Shown: one piece after another, positions 19,501 through 23,927 of the stretch
How the letters are laid out: each line of letters starts with the position of its first letter
Position numbering within the stretch: the first letter of the stretch is position 1
Origin: an uncultured bacterium
GTDB taxonomy: Bacteria > Patescibacteriota > Saccharimonadia > Saccharimonadales > CAIOMD01
NCBI GenBank assembly: GCA_903880655.1
Contig: CAIRQE010000023.1
Location: 1 to 28,367 of the forward strand
DNA length: 28,367 bases
Direction of reading: 5' to 3'
Notes under the pieces: model-generated
Told to the model about the DNA's origin: nothing
The model's database searches: none
Seen by the model: the letters and a program-made list of their open reading frames with translations, nothing else
Translations under genes and position numbers: made by a program

Positions 19501-19752
19501 AACAGAGTACAGTTTGAAAACAATAGAGTAGGAGCCATCAGATACCACTGCTCCAGATGGTTGCTGGACACGAGCCTGGAAGTTGATGGTGTTACTGGTA
19601 GTCGCATAGGCGTGTGCGTTACGCGTATATGGAAGCACGCTTAAGGCAAACGAAGAAACACTGAGCACGACAAAAAGCACCCGTACCACTGTTTTAACAG
19701 AGATTTTTGGGGTGCGCGAGAAGATTGAACTGAATGGGTTCAGTCGGAGCAC
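10540..19752 (-). CDS. Giant secreted/surface fibre protein with S74 autoprocessing domain
   Basis: A 3070-residue protein with a start-proximal signal sequence: basic residues 1-23, a hydrophobic stretch about 24-42, and a likely cleavage after the AHA near 48. A beta-rich N-terminal domain (about 55-155) is followed by Ser/Thr/Gly/Asn-rich repeats. Recognisable parts are 17-residue repeat arrays (about 731-865 and 2472-2605), six related 60-residue modules, a carbohydrate-binding-like jelly roll (about 1248-1408, starting INSDFEANNAQ) and an Fn3-like module (about 1655-1768). An S74 intramolecular chaperone domain follows, with Ser2789 and Lys2794 in SDETLKK, then a coiled segment and a further beta-rich C-terminal domain. 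The eight cysteines form four close pairs. The start is GTG (19750-19752) with a poorly placed AAAGG. Related phage tail fibres trimerise and then self-cleave at the S74 serine; a surface adhesin or host-contact fibre is my inference. Confidence 0.88.
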   Translation of the reverse strand: MLRLNPFSSIFSRTPKISVKTVVRVLFVVLSVSSFALSVLPYTRNAHAYATTSNTINFQARVQQPSGAVVSDGSYSIVFKLYSVSSGGTALWTETDTVSTVNGYMSVPLGAVTSFPASLQWDQQLYLGMKVGADSEMTPRMQVSAVPFAQAANQLQVSSGTYSSTLNLSAPTGGTQVFKVQDQAAAGTFNLLPIGTPIAQVDSSNYTGIYVNKTGASGNLINLQASGVSQFSVSNTGALTTVGTINGLTLSASAFTTATTNGSLSVQSNGTGTLSLDTGSTSTSVINIGSTNATTVNIGRTGQTAYVKGTLSVGTSAGSGTFTNNGSTANTTLSMGDLATGAWGTTPYTAAQTVDIYTAFAITPTASGRTYTIPTPTSVTNGAIIYVSNTAAYNSGFSFSFLNTALVNATINPGATATLIYSTANGWQFAGADGSAIINQSASAQTASFNISGTGKIQGSSTTALQVTQSSAATSPGLVVNTVTGNTTIQSGVDTGTIAAENIVSQDETNATYWTLGTGWTAQNYSTGTITQSATTVTGAGGATFTTALIGSTIFWNDGTTEYITAVPTSSTLTVSGSYTKSTGQTYAIYGASHASGTGSTLVATASNLTIAAATQYLVTFTVGTAWNSSITVGLGGTTTPGFYGALAGTYQTLITTTNNSGLLTFTAASTAAFTISNISVRQITSATPALSIQSAAGASSLEFRTSASQTNMYLGNQSGQYANTLTSAGAINNTSLGYYTLQLNTSGYQNTAVGSQALQTNSMGYQNTAVGSQALQANSSGWGNVALGSNALKSLTTGYINTVIGSGAGSSMTIGNANTLIGNNAGNSTSGSSITAIGANAGTAIGTGSTSVGNNSLQGATGAFNTALGYTAGRADSTSTYFQTYVNSNSTMLGAYATSGVSQGLILGGASQDAPNVGIGTSAPLNMLSVSPIVIGGLNSGTITFTSGASTITQTGSYSAGTVTQALTTITGTGVTFTSSMIGDTITLSDGTIEYITAVPTSTTLTVTGSYTKTALTYTIAGPAWTSALIGDEIYIPNSTNAPYIGTITAVPSSTSLTVSTNLTFTNSTGTVYRINSPGLQVTNQGTASIGSIPNQASGTITQSTTTVTGISTAFTSSLVNSTLVWADGTTETISAVASATSMTVSGSFTKTTPQTYYVKQVLPQLQVNVQGDGSTTSTQGLVVNSTGSSGNIFNIQLSGTTKLKVDSSGNTQIAGGLTVGGSTASTTALQIQNTGGTSLLSVDTTSTSNLIINSDFEANNAQSKTSGWNAKNGSVISSTFTYAYSGTYSLQVVTSTTANSGVYNFQNAKELLPSTQYTFSFYAKVASGSITDIVMGRQESNGTDVNCGSSLTFTTTWTRFSCTFTTGATISSPNIYIQKTGVVAETFYIDAVQLELGGSATTYSAQWSGAVTTSGKLTIGGGLSSDIVTADASSTTSNSLTVATGNNSTGNTSTGALNLYTGSGYASGGVNISSGANGYASGGVGISTGAAASVGSITLQPGTSSGLAVGALNLYGGAIASGLTGGAVNIAGGCAGTVDGTAYTCTTGGAVNIFTNAGTNYGNILIGSSTMSGTSSVGAITLGQSTNTNTINIGSAALTGTNVQTINLGYNASTASTAATTLNIGNTTGASTTNINAGTGKVNVNGTLSLNSNILLPTPAITSVAGSGSGGSSVSYTYAVIAVGSNGGLSLASPTTSVANASTSNTLNGSLWNTISWSSVSGASSYRVYRTAVSGGTPSTTGLIGTTTSTSLNDTGLAGDGSTYNSTANTAGLSVIDSVNTNYLSLGSTNTLGVGLGRSGSTITNYGAVLNATGANTYSSATTAIPSSYLTNASSLAISAPSAGITYTLPSLTSADTGRTVYVYNAGTNQFYLTIASSVSPYTTNLNFTTASTATLFWNGTAWTSAGLDSGVTSLGYVDSNSSYGYGGTIANNVLALQSASSTATGLVNTGTQTFAGDKTFNGNVLLGSSSRLDSAGTLNIGTSTATTIQIGSAATAATININSGVSASGLLGRSVSITAGTGSGAGIGLGGSISLLAGNGSGTQASSLAGSINIDAGTSNGSAGNGKINIGNSGSTSGNAASILIGNASSNIVMQSLNVNLSSAGVLQLAGAQTADITTAPVTTGSIAANAITIQPGSTSGTGSAPAGAAVNIMGGYNGTGFNGGGNVVLQGGPGWGGGSVNIYGGTGFYSTFAGSVNIGNNSSTTQTTLQNISNSVATLSLNYAPYSPTVDNFSNSTLWTSAATGWTTAATTATHTSGQTTPFSAISYNDISTGATVYVTQSGTTVTGTGTVFTAAMVGSQIIINNTTVERITARASNTSITVDTSNTFSCTIFGCPSFNVNPIGAPPTGYYNVQFTLSGNTNGGGITVSLGNATSSVIYDQNGTESVVLAHTSGTSPLTFTPTGAGTFNGTISAVSVKSIANMTPVLSVLNSSGVSNIQVTASSDTSNLFIGNGSGQLNLSGGTGNISLGSNALAANLTGAGNSGVGYQALQNNTTGSYNSALGLSSLQYNTIGTYNTALGVGSLQNNGSGSFNTAEGYASLQSNTTGNSNMANGFAALQRNTTGTNNSALGTQSGYSNVTGSNNIFLGYNAGYQDSGASFATSSNLSNATAIGVYSQVQNSNTISLGSVDTATQVVVGSTIGYSNALFGVAPVAYSTGTAGTGSSSSTSVTGVGTSWSNVVAGDLMIWQDGQSAIIASVGSTTSITLSTAVTEANTQKYRIQSIGLQVSSAAGKQGYVGIGTASPSTTLDVGNTNISGAVATFRNSTGSCTINPTTTSLSCSSDETLKKDITGYNTTTALNDILGLTAVSYHWNSEDSSLDPTHTGFIAQEVQKILPDLVATDSDTGKLSLSYAGLTPYIVAGMQAQQQQINQTKTDVTQLQTAANIINGGAVNGDLSITGSMNVAGNLNASGPVAISSTLSVTGDATFSGTLTVQNISVQNITINGHIITAGDTPTASVDTAAGTADPLNSIAAPTVTIDGNDTAGTITITTGANTSSGTLANITFNTPYGKAPVVIISPKDSLSAAVSPYADSNGSLAGFNLGTVNASQTTKTYKFNYWISQ
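11386..11388 (-). other. Codon of the predicted S74 self-cleavage serine (Ser2789)
   Basis: The motif SDETLKKDI places Ser2789 and Lys2794 five residues apart, the same spacing as the Ser-Lys dyad described for phage endosialidase chaperone domains. Cleavage here would release the last 281 residues. Confidence 0.65.
11940..12340 (-). repeat. 17-residue repeat array (C-terminal)
   Basis: At least seven units of the form G-x-x-N-x-A-L-G-x-x-(A/S)-L-Q-x-N-T-T run head to tail, with a period of 51 nt. Such repeats are known from phage tail fibres and trimeric adhesin heads, where they stack into beta-rolls. The array lies about 200 residues before the S74 domain. Confidence 0.75.
17150..17560 (-). 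repeat. 17-residue repeat array (N-terminal), including a 36-bp exact direct repeat
   Basis: Units such as GYQNTAVGSQALQTNSM recur every 17 residues. Two neighbouring units share an exact 36-bp DNA repeat (17422-17457 and 17473-17508), which suggests recent duplication or slippage by whole 51-bp units. Confidence 0.75.
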
Positions 19753-19783
19753 GTTTGTAGGTAGTACCTTTTGTTTTTAAAGT

Positions 19784-19789
19784 TTTATA
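19784..19789 (-). promoter_or_regulatory. Possible -10 box of the giant surface gene
   Basis: TATAAA on the minus strand lies 31 nt before the GTG. The -35 position 17 nt further upstream falls within the TTTTG repeat, so no conventional -35 is present. Confidence 0.4.
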
Positions 19790-19801
19790 ACCCGTTTACA
19801 C

Positions 19802-19823
19802 TTGTTTTGTTTTGTTTTGTTTT
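19802..19823. repeat. TTTTG pentanucleotide tract (about 4.4 units)
   Basis: Guanines recur at 19804, 19809, 19814 and 19819, each separated by four T, and the tract ends in TTTT (19820-19823). On the minus strand this reads AAAAC repeats, 13 nt upstream of the putative -10 box of the surface-fibre gene. Short tandem repeats in this position are typical of slippage-driven expression changes. Confidence 0.85.
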
Positions 19824-19952
19824 AAAAACACTACTTCTTTGTTTGTGATAAACGTATTTACAGTTAACCGCATCTAACAGATACGGGCAAGAGAAACAAA
19901 GCTATATTTTTATTCAGCCTTCACTGCTTTTTTTGCAATATTATTGAAGATA

Positions 19953-20072
19953 TATTTACAACGAAATTACCAATCCAAACTGTTAGTGGTTATGCTTCAC
20001 TTGCCGCATGCCCACAATTGCATCAAGAAAACGTTGTAAATACAAAACACCCCTCTTTTTTGAGGGGTGTTT
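19953..20072. ncRNA. Candidate structured RNA (closing stem plus terminator)
   Basis: TATTTACAACG (19953-19963) pairs perfectly with CGTTGTAAATA (20032-20042), enclosing 68 nt, and is followed 2 nt later by an 11-bp hairpin with a six-T loop. Within the loop ATGC/GCAT pairs offer two alternative hairpins (about 19992-20022). Strand is uncertain: the plus-strand hairpin is followed only by TTT, the minus-strand one by a longer TTTTGTATTT. No clear promoter was found for either. Confidence 0.35.
20045..20072. terminator. Terminator-like hairpin in a divergent intergenic region
   Basis: AAACACCCCTC (20045-20055) and GAGGGGTGTTT (20062-20072) form an 11-bp perfect stem with a T6 loop. Both neighbouring protein genes point away from it, so it must end some other transcript or act as an insulator. 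Confidence 0.65.
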
Positions 20073-20126
20073 ATCCACAGGTTAAAGTATTTATGTTGGT
20101 TTTTGTTTTTAAAAAACCTCTCTCTA

Positions 20127-20156
20127 CTGACCGAGGGGCAGTCCGTTTGATACAAT
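20127..20156 (+). promoter_or_regulatory. Promoter of the ROK-metallopeptidase operon
   Basis: CTGACC (20127-20132) and TACAAT (20151-20156) are 18 nt apart. The start would be about 20163-20164, so the ROK ATG at 20165 would be nearly leaderless; no ribosome binding site is seen. Confidence 0.5.
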
Positions 20157-20164
20157 GAGAGTAT

Positions 20165-20974
20165 ATGATTCTCGCTATAGATATCGGAGGGACGAAGACA
20201 CTTGTTGCTGCTGTTGATGAAACTGGTAAAATTCAAGATGAAAATAAATTCGCTACCCCAAAAAACTATAAAGAATTCTTAAAAACTTTAGGCACGGTGT
20301 TGTCGAATACCGACCATCACTACACCGGTGCTGTAGTTGCTGCTCCAGGAAAAGTCATAAGACCAGTTGGTGATGTTGAAGCATTTGGTAATCTAAGTTG
20401 GAAGAATGTACAGCTAGCTCGCGATGTTAAAAAGTTAGTCGGTTGCCCTGTAGTCGTAGAGAACGACGCAAACCTGGCAGGACTAGCTGAAGCGCACAGC
20501 CTAGATCTCATGCCCCATAGGGTGCTTTATGTAACTATAAGCACCGGAATTGGTACGGGGATCATCACGAATGGCGTCATTGATCCAGATTTCGCAGATA
20601 GCGAAGGTGGAATGATGCTTTTCGAACATAACAATAAGCTGGTTTCATGGGAAGACTTTGCTAGCGGTAGAGCTATCGTAAAGAAATATGGTAAAAAAGC
20701 ATCCGAAATAAATGATCCTAAGGTGTGGGATGAGATTGCTGAGTGGTTTGCAGTAGGAATCGTCAACTTAACATCTGTGCTTGATCCAGATGTAATAATT
20801 ATTGGTGGTGGTGTTGGCACGCATTTCAAGAAATATGAGCAACCGCTGAGAAAATATATAGAGAAATTAACTCCTCCAGTAGTGAGCATTGTTCCCATCT
20901 TCGAGGCAAAACAACCAGAACAAGCGGTTATCAATGGTTGCGTTATTTACGCGAAACAGCATCATGAACAATAG
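20165..20974 (+). CDS. ROK-family sugar kinase-like protein
   Basis: A cytosolic ASKHA-fold protein of the ROK group, which includes glucokinases, N-acetyl-sugar kinases and repressors. The 269 residues contain the phosphate motif DIGGTK (6-11), the catalytic segment ENDAN (99-103, Asp101), a second phosphate motif STGIGTG (126-132) and an adenosine motif IIIGGGVGTHF (about 215-225). The ROK zinc motif CxCGxxGCxE is absent; that stretch reads GGMMLFEHN. The N-terminal HTH of ROK repressors is also missing, so an enzyme is more likely than a regulator. Sugar specificity cannot be read from the sequence. It is translationally coupled to the downstream metallopeptidase by an 11-nt overlap. Confidence 0.88.
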   Translation: MILAIDIGGTKTLVAAVDETGKIQDENKFATPKNYKEFLKTLGTVLSNTDHHYTGAVVAAPGKVIRPVGDVEAFGNLSWKNVQLARDVKKLVGCPVVVENDANLAGLAEAHSLDLMPHRVLYVTISTGIGTGIITNGVIDPDFADSEGGMMLFEHNNKLVSWEDFASGRAIVKKYGKKASEINDPKVWDEIAEWFAVGIVNLTSVLDPDVIIIGGGVGTHFKKYEQPLRKYIEKLTPPVVSIVPIFEAKQPEQAVINGCVIYAKQHHEQ

Positions 20975-21437
20975 TATCGTCAATATATTACCCCAATTAA
21001 AAACAGATTTTCCAGATATAACATTTATACAGGGTGATTCCTTTTTCTGGACTCCGAGCGAGAGAAAAATCACCTACACGTCACACCAAGATGTCGCCGA
21101 GCATGGAGTTTGGTCACTTCTGCACGAAGTATCCCATGCACAGCTAGACCACAAAACATACGAAAATGACTTTGAGCTGCTCAAGATAGAGGCTTCTGCT
21201 TGGCAAGCGGCCAAAAAATTAGGTAAAAAATACGCTATAAACATAGATCTTGAGCATATTCAGGATTGTCTCGATACATACCGAGACTGGCTACATAAGC
21301 GAGCAAGCTGCCCAAGCTGTTCTGTTGTCAGTATTCAAAGAAATGATGGCGTTTATCAATGCTTTAACTGCCTTACGACCTGGAAAGTTCCTCGTTCGCC
21401 TCTGTGCAAGGTTACTAAAAAAGTTTTATCTCATTAA
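20964..21437 (+). CDS. HExxH zinc metallopeptidase (ImmA/IrrE-like) with C-terminal zinc ribbon
   Basis: A 157-residue protein starting at the ATG that overlaps the ROK stop by 11 nt; a longer frame from 20889 lies inside ROK and is rejected. The motif HEVSHAQLDH (54-63) supplies HExxH, and Glu76 in the next helix (IEASAW) is the likely third ligand, as in M78 (ImmA/IrrE) peptidases. The C-terminal CPSC (116-119) and CFNC (133-136) form a probable four-cysteine zinc ribbon. No signal peptide is seen, so it should be cytosolic. M78 proteins often cleave repressors or act in stress or toxin-antitoxin systems. The substrate here is unknown, and no partner HTH gene is adjacent. Confidence 0.8.
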   Translation: MNNSIVNILPQLKTDFPDITFIQGDSFFWTPSERKITYTSHQDVAEHGVWSLLHEVSHAQLDHKTYENDFELLKIEASAWQAAKKLGKKYAINIDLEHIQDCLDTYRDWLHKRASCPSCSVVSIQRNDGVYQCFNCLTTWKVPRSPLCKVTKKVLSH

Positions 21438-21465
21438 AAAGAACCCCGCGAGGGGGTTCTTTTTA
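21436..21465. terminator. Bidirectional rho-independent terminator
   Basis: AAAAAGAACCCC, a GCGA loop and GGGGTTCTTTTT form a strong stem with T-runs on both strands. It directly follows the metallopeptidase stop and also serves the convergent KGG gene. Confidence 0.88.
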
Positions 21466-21482
21466 AAAACAAATAAATATAA

Positions 21483-21680
21483 TTATTTACTTAGTTTTGT
21501 TCGACGGCTAATTCGGCCACCTTTAGCTCCAGCAATCCGAGCAAGCTCACGATTAGCAGCGAAGCCACCAGTTTTACCTAATTTTCCACCTTTAGCACCG
21601 ATTTTTGCATAAAAATCGCTACCGTACTTAGCTTTGTTTGTCGCAGCAGCAGCTTTGCCACCTTGTATTGTTCCAGCCAT
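21483..21680 (-). CDS. KGG-motif small basic protein (general stress protein-like)
   Basis: A 65-residue basic, Gly/Ala/Lys-rich protein with repeated GG motifs: QGGKAA (6-11), AKGGKLG (29-35), TGGFAANR (37-44) and AKGGRISRR (52-60). These match the KGG stress-induced repeat and the YciG-like group known from bacterial stress responses, and very similar proteins are common in Saccharibacteria. It has no signal or membrane segment. Its molecular role is not established; the basic character would allow nucleic-acid binding. A near-consensus promoter and a good AGGGAG site predict high expression. Confidence 0.82.
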   Translation of the reverse strand: MAGTIQGGKAAAATNKAKYGSDFYAKIGAKGGKLGKTGGFAANRELARIAGAKGGRISRRTKLSK

Positions 21681-21704
21681 GGTATTCTCCCTTACTTAAA
21701 AATA

Positions 21705-21740
21705 AAAAAGGTCTCGGCAAATAGATGCCTTAACCCTTTT
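21705..21740 (-). promoter_or_regulatory. Attenuator-like hairpin in the KGG leader
   Basis: On the minus strand AAAAGGGT and ACCTTTT can pair around an inner GGCA/TGCC stem (21716-21729), followed by a T-rich run (TTTTTTATTTTT). It sits between the promoter and the ribosome binding site, so it could stop transcription early. Confidence 0.4.
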
Positions 21741-21749
21741 AATATTTAT

Positions 21750-21778
21750 ATATTAACATGCTTTAGCTAAAGTGTCAA
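21750..21778 (-). promoter_or_regulatory. Near-consensus promoter of the KGG gene
   Basis: TTGACA (21773-21778) and TAATAT (21750-21755) are 17 nt apart, with a TG extension before the -10. Predicted start is near 21743, leaving a 63-nt leader. Confidence 0.85.
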
Positions 21779-21780
21779 CA

Positions 21781-22117
21781 GTCTTATGGTTAAAGGAAAA
21801 GGCTTCCACTTTTTTAGTGAAAGCCCCCCGTCCGATTACTCGGTTTTGTCTTATTTTTACCACTTTTGTTTTCATATACCATTATTAATAAACGTAAGGA
21901 TAAAAGCAATTAATTTTTGTATGCATTTTAAGCAGAAAGAAACCTATAAAAAAGTCTATAACTTGTAGTAAATTTAGCTTTTTTATACATTTTTAGCTGT
22001 TTAAGTATGAGCACTCTGCGATAGCGGCTTTTTTATTGTTGTAAATTAAGATAACTCCATTAAAATCACATCATTTTATCCACATTTTGCTAGTATTTTT
22101 ATTTTTAAAAAGATAAA
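21781..22117. other. AT-rich non-coding region between the KGG promoter and the rRNA operon
   Basis: No convincing gene. It contains a minus-strand terminator-like hairpin (21798-21827), a perfect DnaA-box 9-mer (22076-22084) and several very short reading frames. A 60-codon plus frame (21786-21968) lacks a ribosome binding site and normal composition. A 40-codon minus frame (21753-21875) overlaps the hairpin and the KGG promoter. Confidence 0.6.
21798..21827 (-). terminator. Minus-strand terminator-like hairpin
   Basis: GGCTTTCACT and AGTGGAAGCC pair with one mismatch around an A-rich loop and are followed by TTTTCCTTT on the minus strand. It may be a second, backup terminator for the rRNA operon 290 nt upstream. 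Confidence 0.55.
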
Positions 22118-22138
22118 ACCCCTCCTATTCGGAGGGGT
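22112..22138 (-). terminator. Terminator of the rRNA operon
   Basis: On the minus strand ACCCCTCC, a 5-nt loop and GGAGGGGT are followed by TTTATCTTTTT. It lies 12 nt past the 5S 3' end. Confidence 0.9.
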
Positions 22139-22150
22139 CTCATATAATTC

Positions 22151-22260
22151 GGCACCGTGCTATTTTCCCAGGCTTTGATTGGCCAAGTATTGTAACCGCT
22201 GCTAGGCTTAACTGCTGTGTTCGGCATGGGAACAGGTGTTTCCCTAGCGCCATGGGCACC
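22151..22260 (-). rRNA. rrf: 5S ribosomal RNA
   Basis: About 110 nt. The ends GGTGCCCATGGC and GCACGGTGCC pair as the terminal stem, and the CCGAACACAG segment of loop C is present (about 22218-22227). It is the last gene of the rRNA operon, about 150 nt after 23S and directly before the terminator. Confidence 0.95.
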
Positions 22261-22330
22261 GATACAAACCCCTGAAATAGAGGCTTCTAACGGTGTCCAT
22301 GTAACGAATTACAAAAAACTGCACGGATTA

Positions 22331-22406
22331 TGACAAACACTAATAGCTAGTTAGCTACCAAATCTCTCATACGATGGGAAGCCAGACGTGACTTCCTCGT
22401 ATGAGA
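22331..22406 (-). other. 23S 3' flank: processing stem arm and hairpin
   Basis: 22331-22359 is largely complementary to the 23S 5' flank beginning at 26331, which would form the pre-23S stem cut by RNase III. Next to it a hairpin (22365-22406) has TCTCATACGA/TCGTATGAGA arms extended by GGAAG/CTTCC. Confidence 0.65.
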
Positions 22407-22690
22407 AGCATAAAAAGTCGATGGACCTATTAGTATGCTTCGGCTGAACACATTGCTGTGCTTACACCTTGCACCTATCAACCTGATCGTCTATCAGGGG
22501 TCTCATAGGGAAATGTAATCTTGGGATCAGTTTCGCGCTTAATATGCTTTCAGCGCTTATCTGAACCGCACTTAGCTACCCAACTATGCCAGTAGGTCTG
22601 ACAATTGGTACACCAGCGGTGCGTCCATTCCGGTCCTCTCGTACTAGGAACAGATTCCCTCACATTTCCTATTGTCCACATCGGATATAA

Positions 22691-22724
<34 letters not shown>

Positions 22725-22752
22725 ACGTACCTCTTTAACCGGCGAACAGCCG

Positions 22753-22783
<31 letters not shown>

Positions 22784-23407
22784 AGATGAGCCGACATCGA
22801 GGTGCCAAACAGCGCCGTCTATGTGAACTATTGGGCGCTATAAGCCTGTTATCCCCGGCGTAACTTTTATCCGTTTGCGTTGTCGATCCCACGTTCATAT
22901 ACATAAATGTATGGACAACGGGTCACTTACTCCCACTTTCGTGCCTGCTTGGATTGTTGTCCTCACAGTCAAGCTGGCTTATGCGTATGCACTATCACTA
23001 CGATTTCCATCCGTAGTTAGCCAACCTTTGAACGCCTCCGCTACTCTTTAGGAGGCAACCGCCCCAGTTAAACTACCCATCAGACACTGTCCCCGAACCG
23101 GATAACGGTTCAGGTAAGAACAAAACGACAACAAGGGTGGTATTTCACTGAAGACTCCACCAACGCTAGCGCGTCGGCTTCAAAGTCTCCCACCTATGCT
23201 ACACATGTTGCCGCTCGGCTCAATGTCAAACTGTAGTAAAGCTGCACGGGGTCTTTTCGTCCTGATGCGGACAGACGGCATCTTTACCGCCAATGCACTT
23301 TCACCGAGTCCCTTCTTGAGACAGTACCCATATCATTACTCCATTCGTGCAGGTCAGAACTTCATTTTTAGTTATCTGTAATTTTCATTACAGCTCAGAC
23401 TATACAT

Positions 23408-23917
23408 TCATCTCACTCTGATAATCTGTAGGATATCTTGCTTAGTATATCTGCGTTTACCTGATTCGTTCATTGAATACGCTATGTCTATTATCTCTTT
23501 CAAATACTCAGAATTGAGGTGTTTTGATTGAGCTATTAGTTCGCATATTCGTTCGAAACTAGTAAAATCGCGCAACTTGTTCGTGCGTAATGAATATTTC
23601 TTAAAATGCGGGATAATCTTCTTTCGTAAATCATCAATTGAACGTACTTCATATTTGTACATTTGATCATGTTTACTAAATCTAATCGCACCACATCCGA
23701 AATAGGTATGAATTTCTTTCAATACCGAAAGACTTTTTTTATTCTGGCCTATTGAAAAACTTGGACGTATTTCAAGACCAGTCAGCATCTTCTCTCTCTT
23801 AGTAAAAGAGATCGAAAAGCAGCCTTCTCCATCAACAAAACCTGTTATATACCATGCTAATTCCATAGACTTCATTTCTTGTAAGTGAGAGCCAACGTCT
23901 TGTACATTTTGTTTCAT
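23408..23917 (-). CDS. LAGLIDADG homing endonuclease, intron-encoded
   Basis: A 169-residue protein with one LAGLIDADG-type helix (WYITGFVDGEG, about 22-32), so it should work as a homodimer. It also has the usual following strands CFSISF, a FSIGQNKKSL segment and a basic C-terminal half. Such enzymes cut intronless 23S alleles at the insertion site and drive intron homing; some also assist splicing. A longer frame starts at 23959, but its first 14 codons run through the intron core (P7). The ATG at 23917 follows GGAGG by 5 nt and is much the better start. No frameshift or stop interrupts it, so it appears intact. Confidence 0.9.
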   Translation of the reverse strand: MKQNVQDVGSHLQEMKSMELAWYITGFVDGEGCFSISFTKREKMLTGLEIRPSFSIGQNKKSLSVLKEIHTYFGCGAIRFSKHDQMYKYEVRSIDDLRKKIIPHFKKYSLRTNKLRDFTSFERICELIAQSKHLNSEYLKEIIDIAYSMNESGKRRYTKQDILQIIRVR

Positions 23918-23922
23918 ATGTA

Positions 23923-23927
23923 CCTCC
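23923..23927 (-). promoter_or_regulatory. Ribosome binding site of the intron endonuclease
   Basis: GGAGG, part of GGGGAGGT, lies 5 nt before the ATG at 23917 and directly after the intron core. It decides the start over the upstream in-frame ATG at 23959. Confidence 0.8.

Larger units (their letters stand above)
19824..20164. other. 341-nt divergent non-coding region
   Basis: No convincing gene is seen. It holds an inverted-repeat-closed segment (19953-20042), a strong terminator-like hairpin (20045-20072), a perfect DnaA-box 9-mer (20071-20079) and the promoter of the ROK gene. An 80-codon minus-strand reading frame (19997-20236) crosses the hairpin and the ROK start and is not credible. 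Confidence 0.6.

Noticed and set aside
10540..19752. Prophage origin of the tail-fibre-like gene
   Set aside because: No other phage genes (capsid, terminase, portal, integrase) are near, and it has a bacterial signal sequence.
19997..20236. 79-codon minus frame upstream of the ROK gene
   Set aside because: It crosses the terminator-like hairpin and the ROK promoter and start, and resembles no known family.
20889..20963. 25-codon N-terminal extension of the metallopeptidase
   Set aside because: It lies wholly inside the ROK gene; the ATG at 20964 gives the usual overlapping stop-start arrangement.
21786..21968. 60-codon plus-strand frame
   Set aside because: Aromatic-rich composition typical of AT-rich non-coding DNA, no ribosome binding site, and it begins in the hairpin region beside the KGG promoter.
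23408..23917. Plain insertion sequence or transposase in 23S
   Set aside because: No terminal inverted repeats or target duplication; precise exon restoration and a LAGLIDADG motif point to a group I intron.
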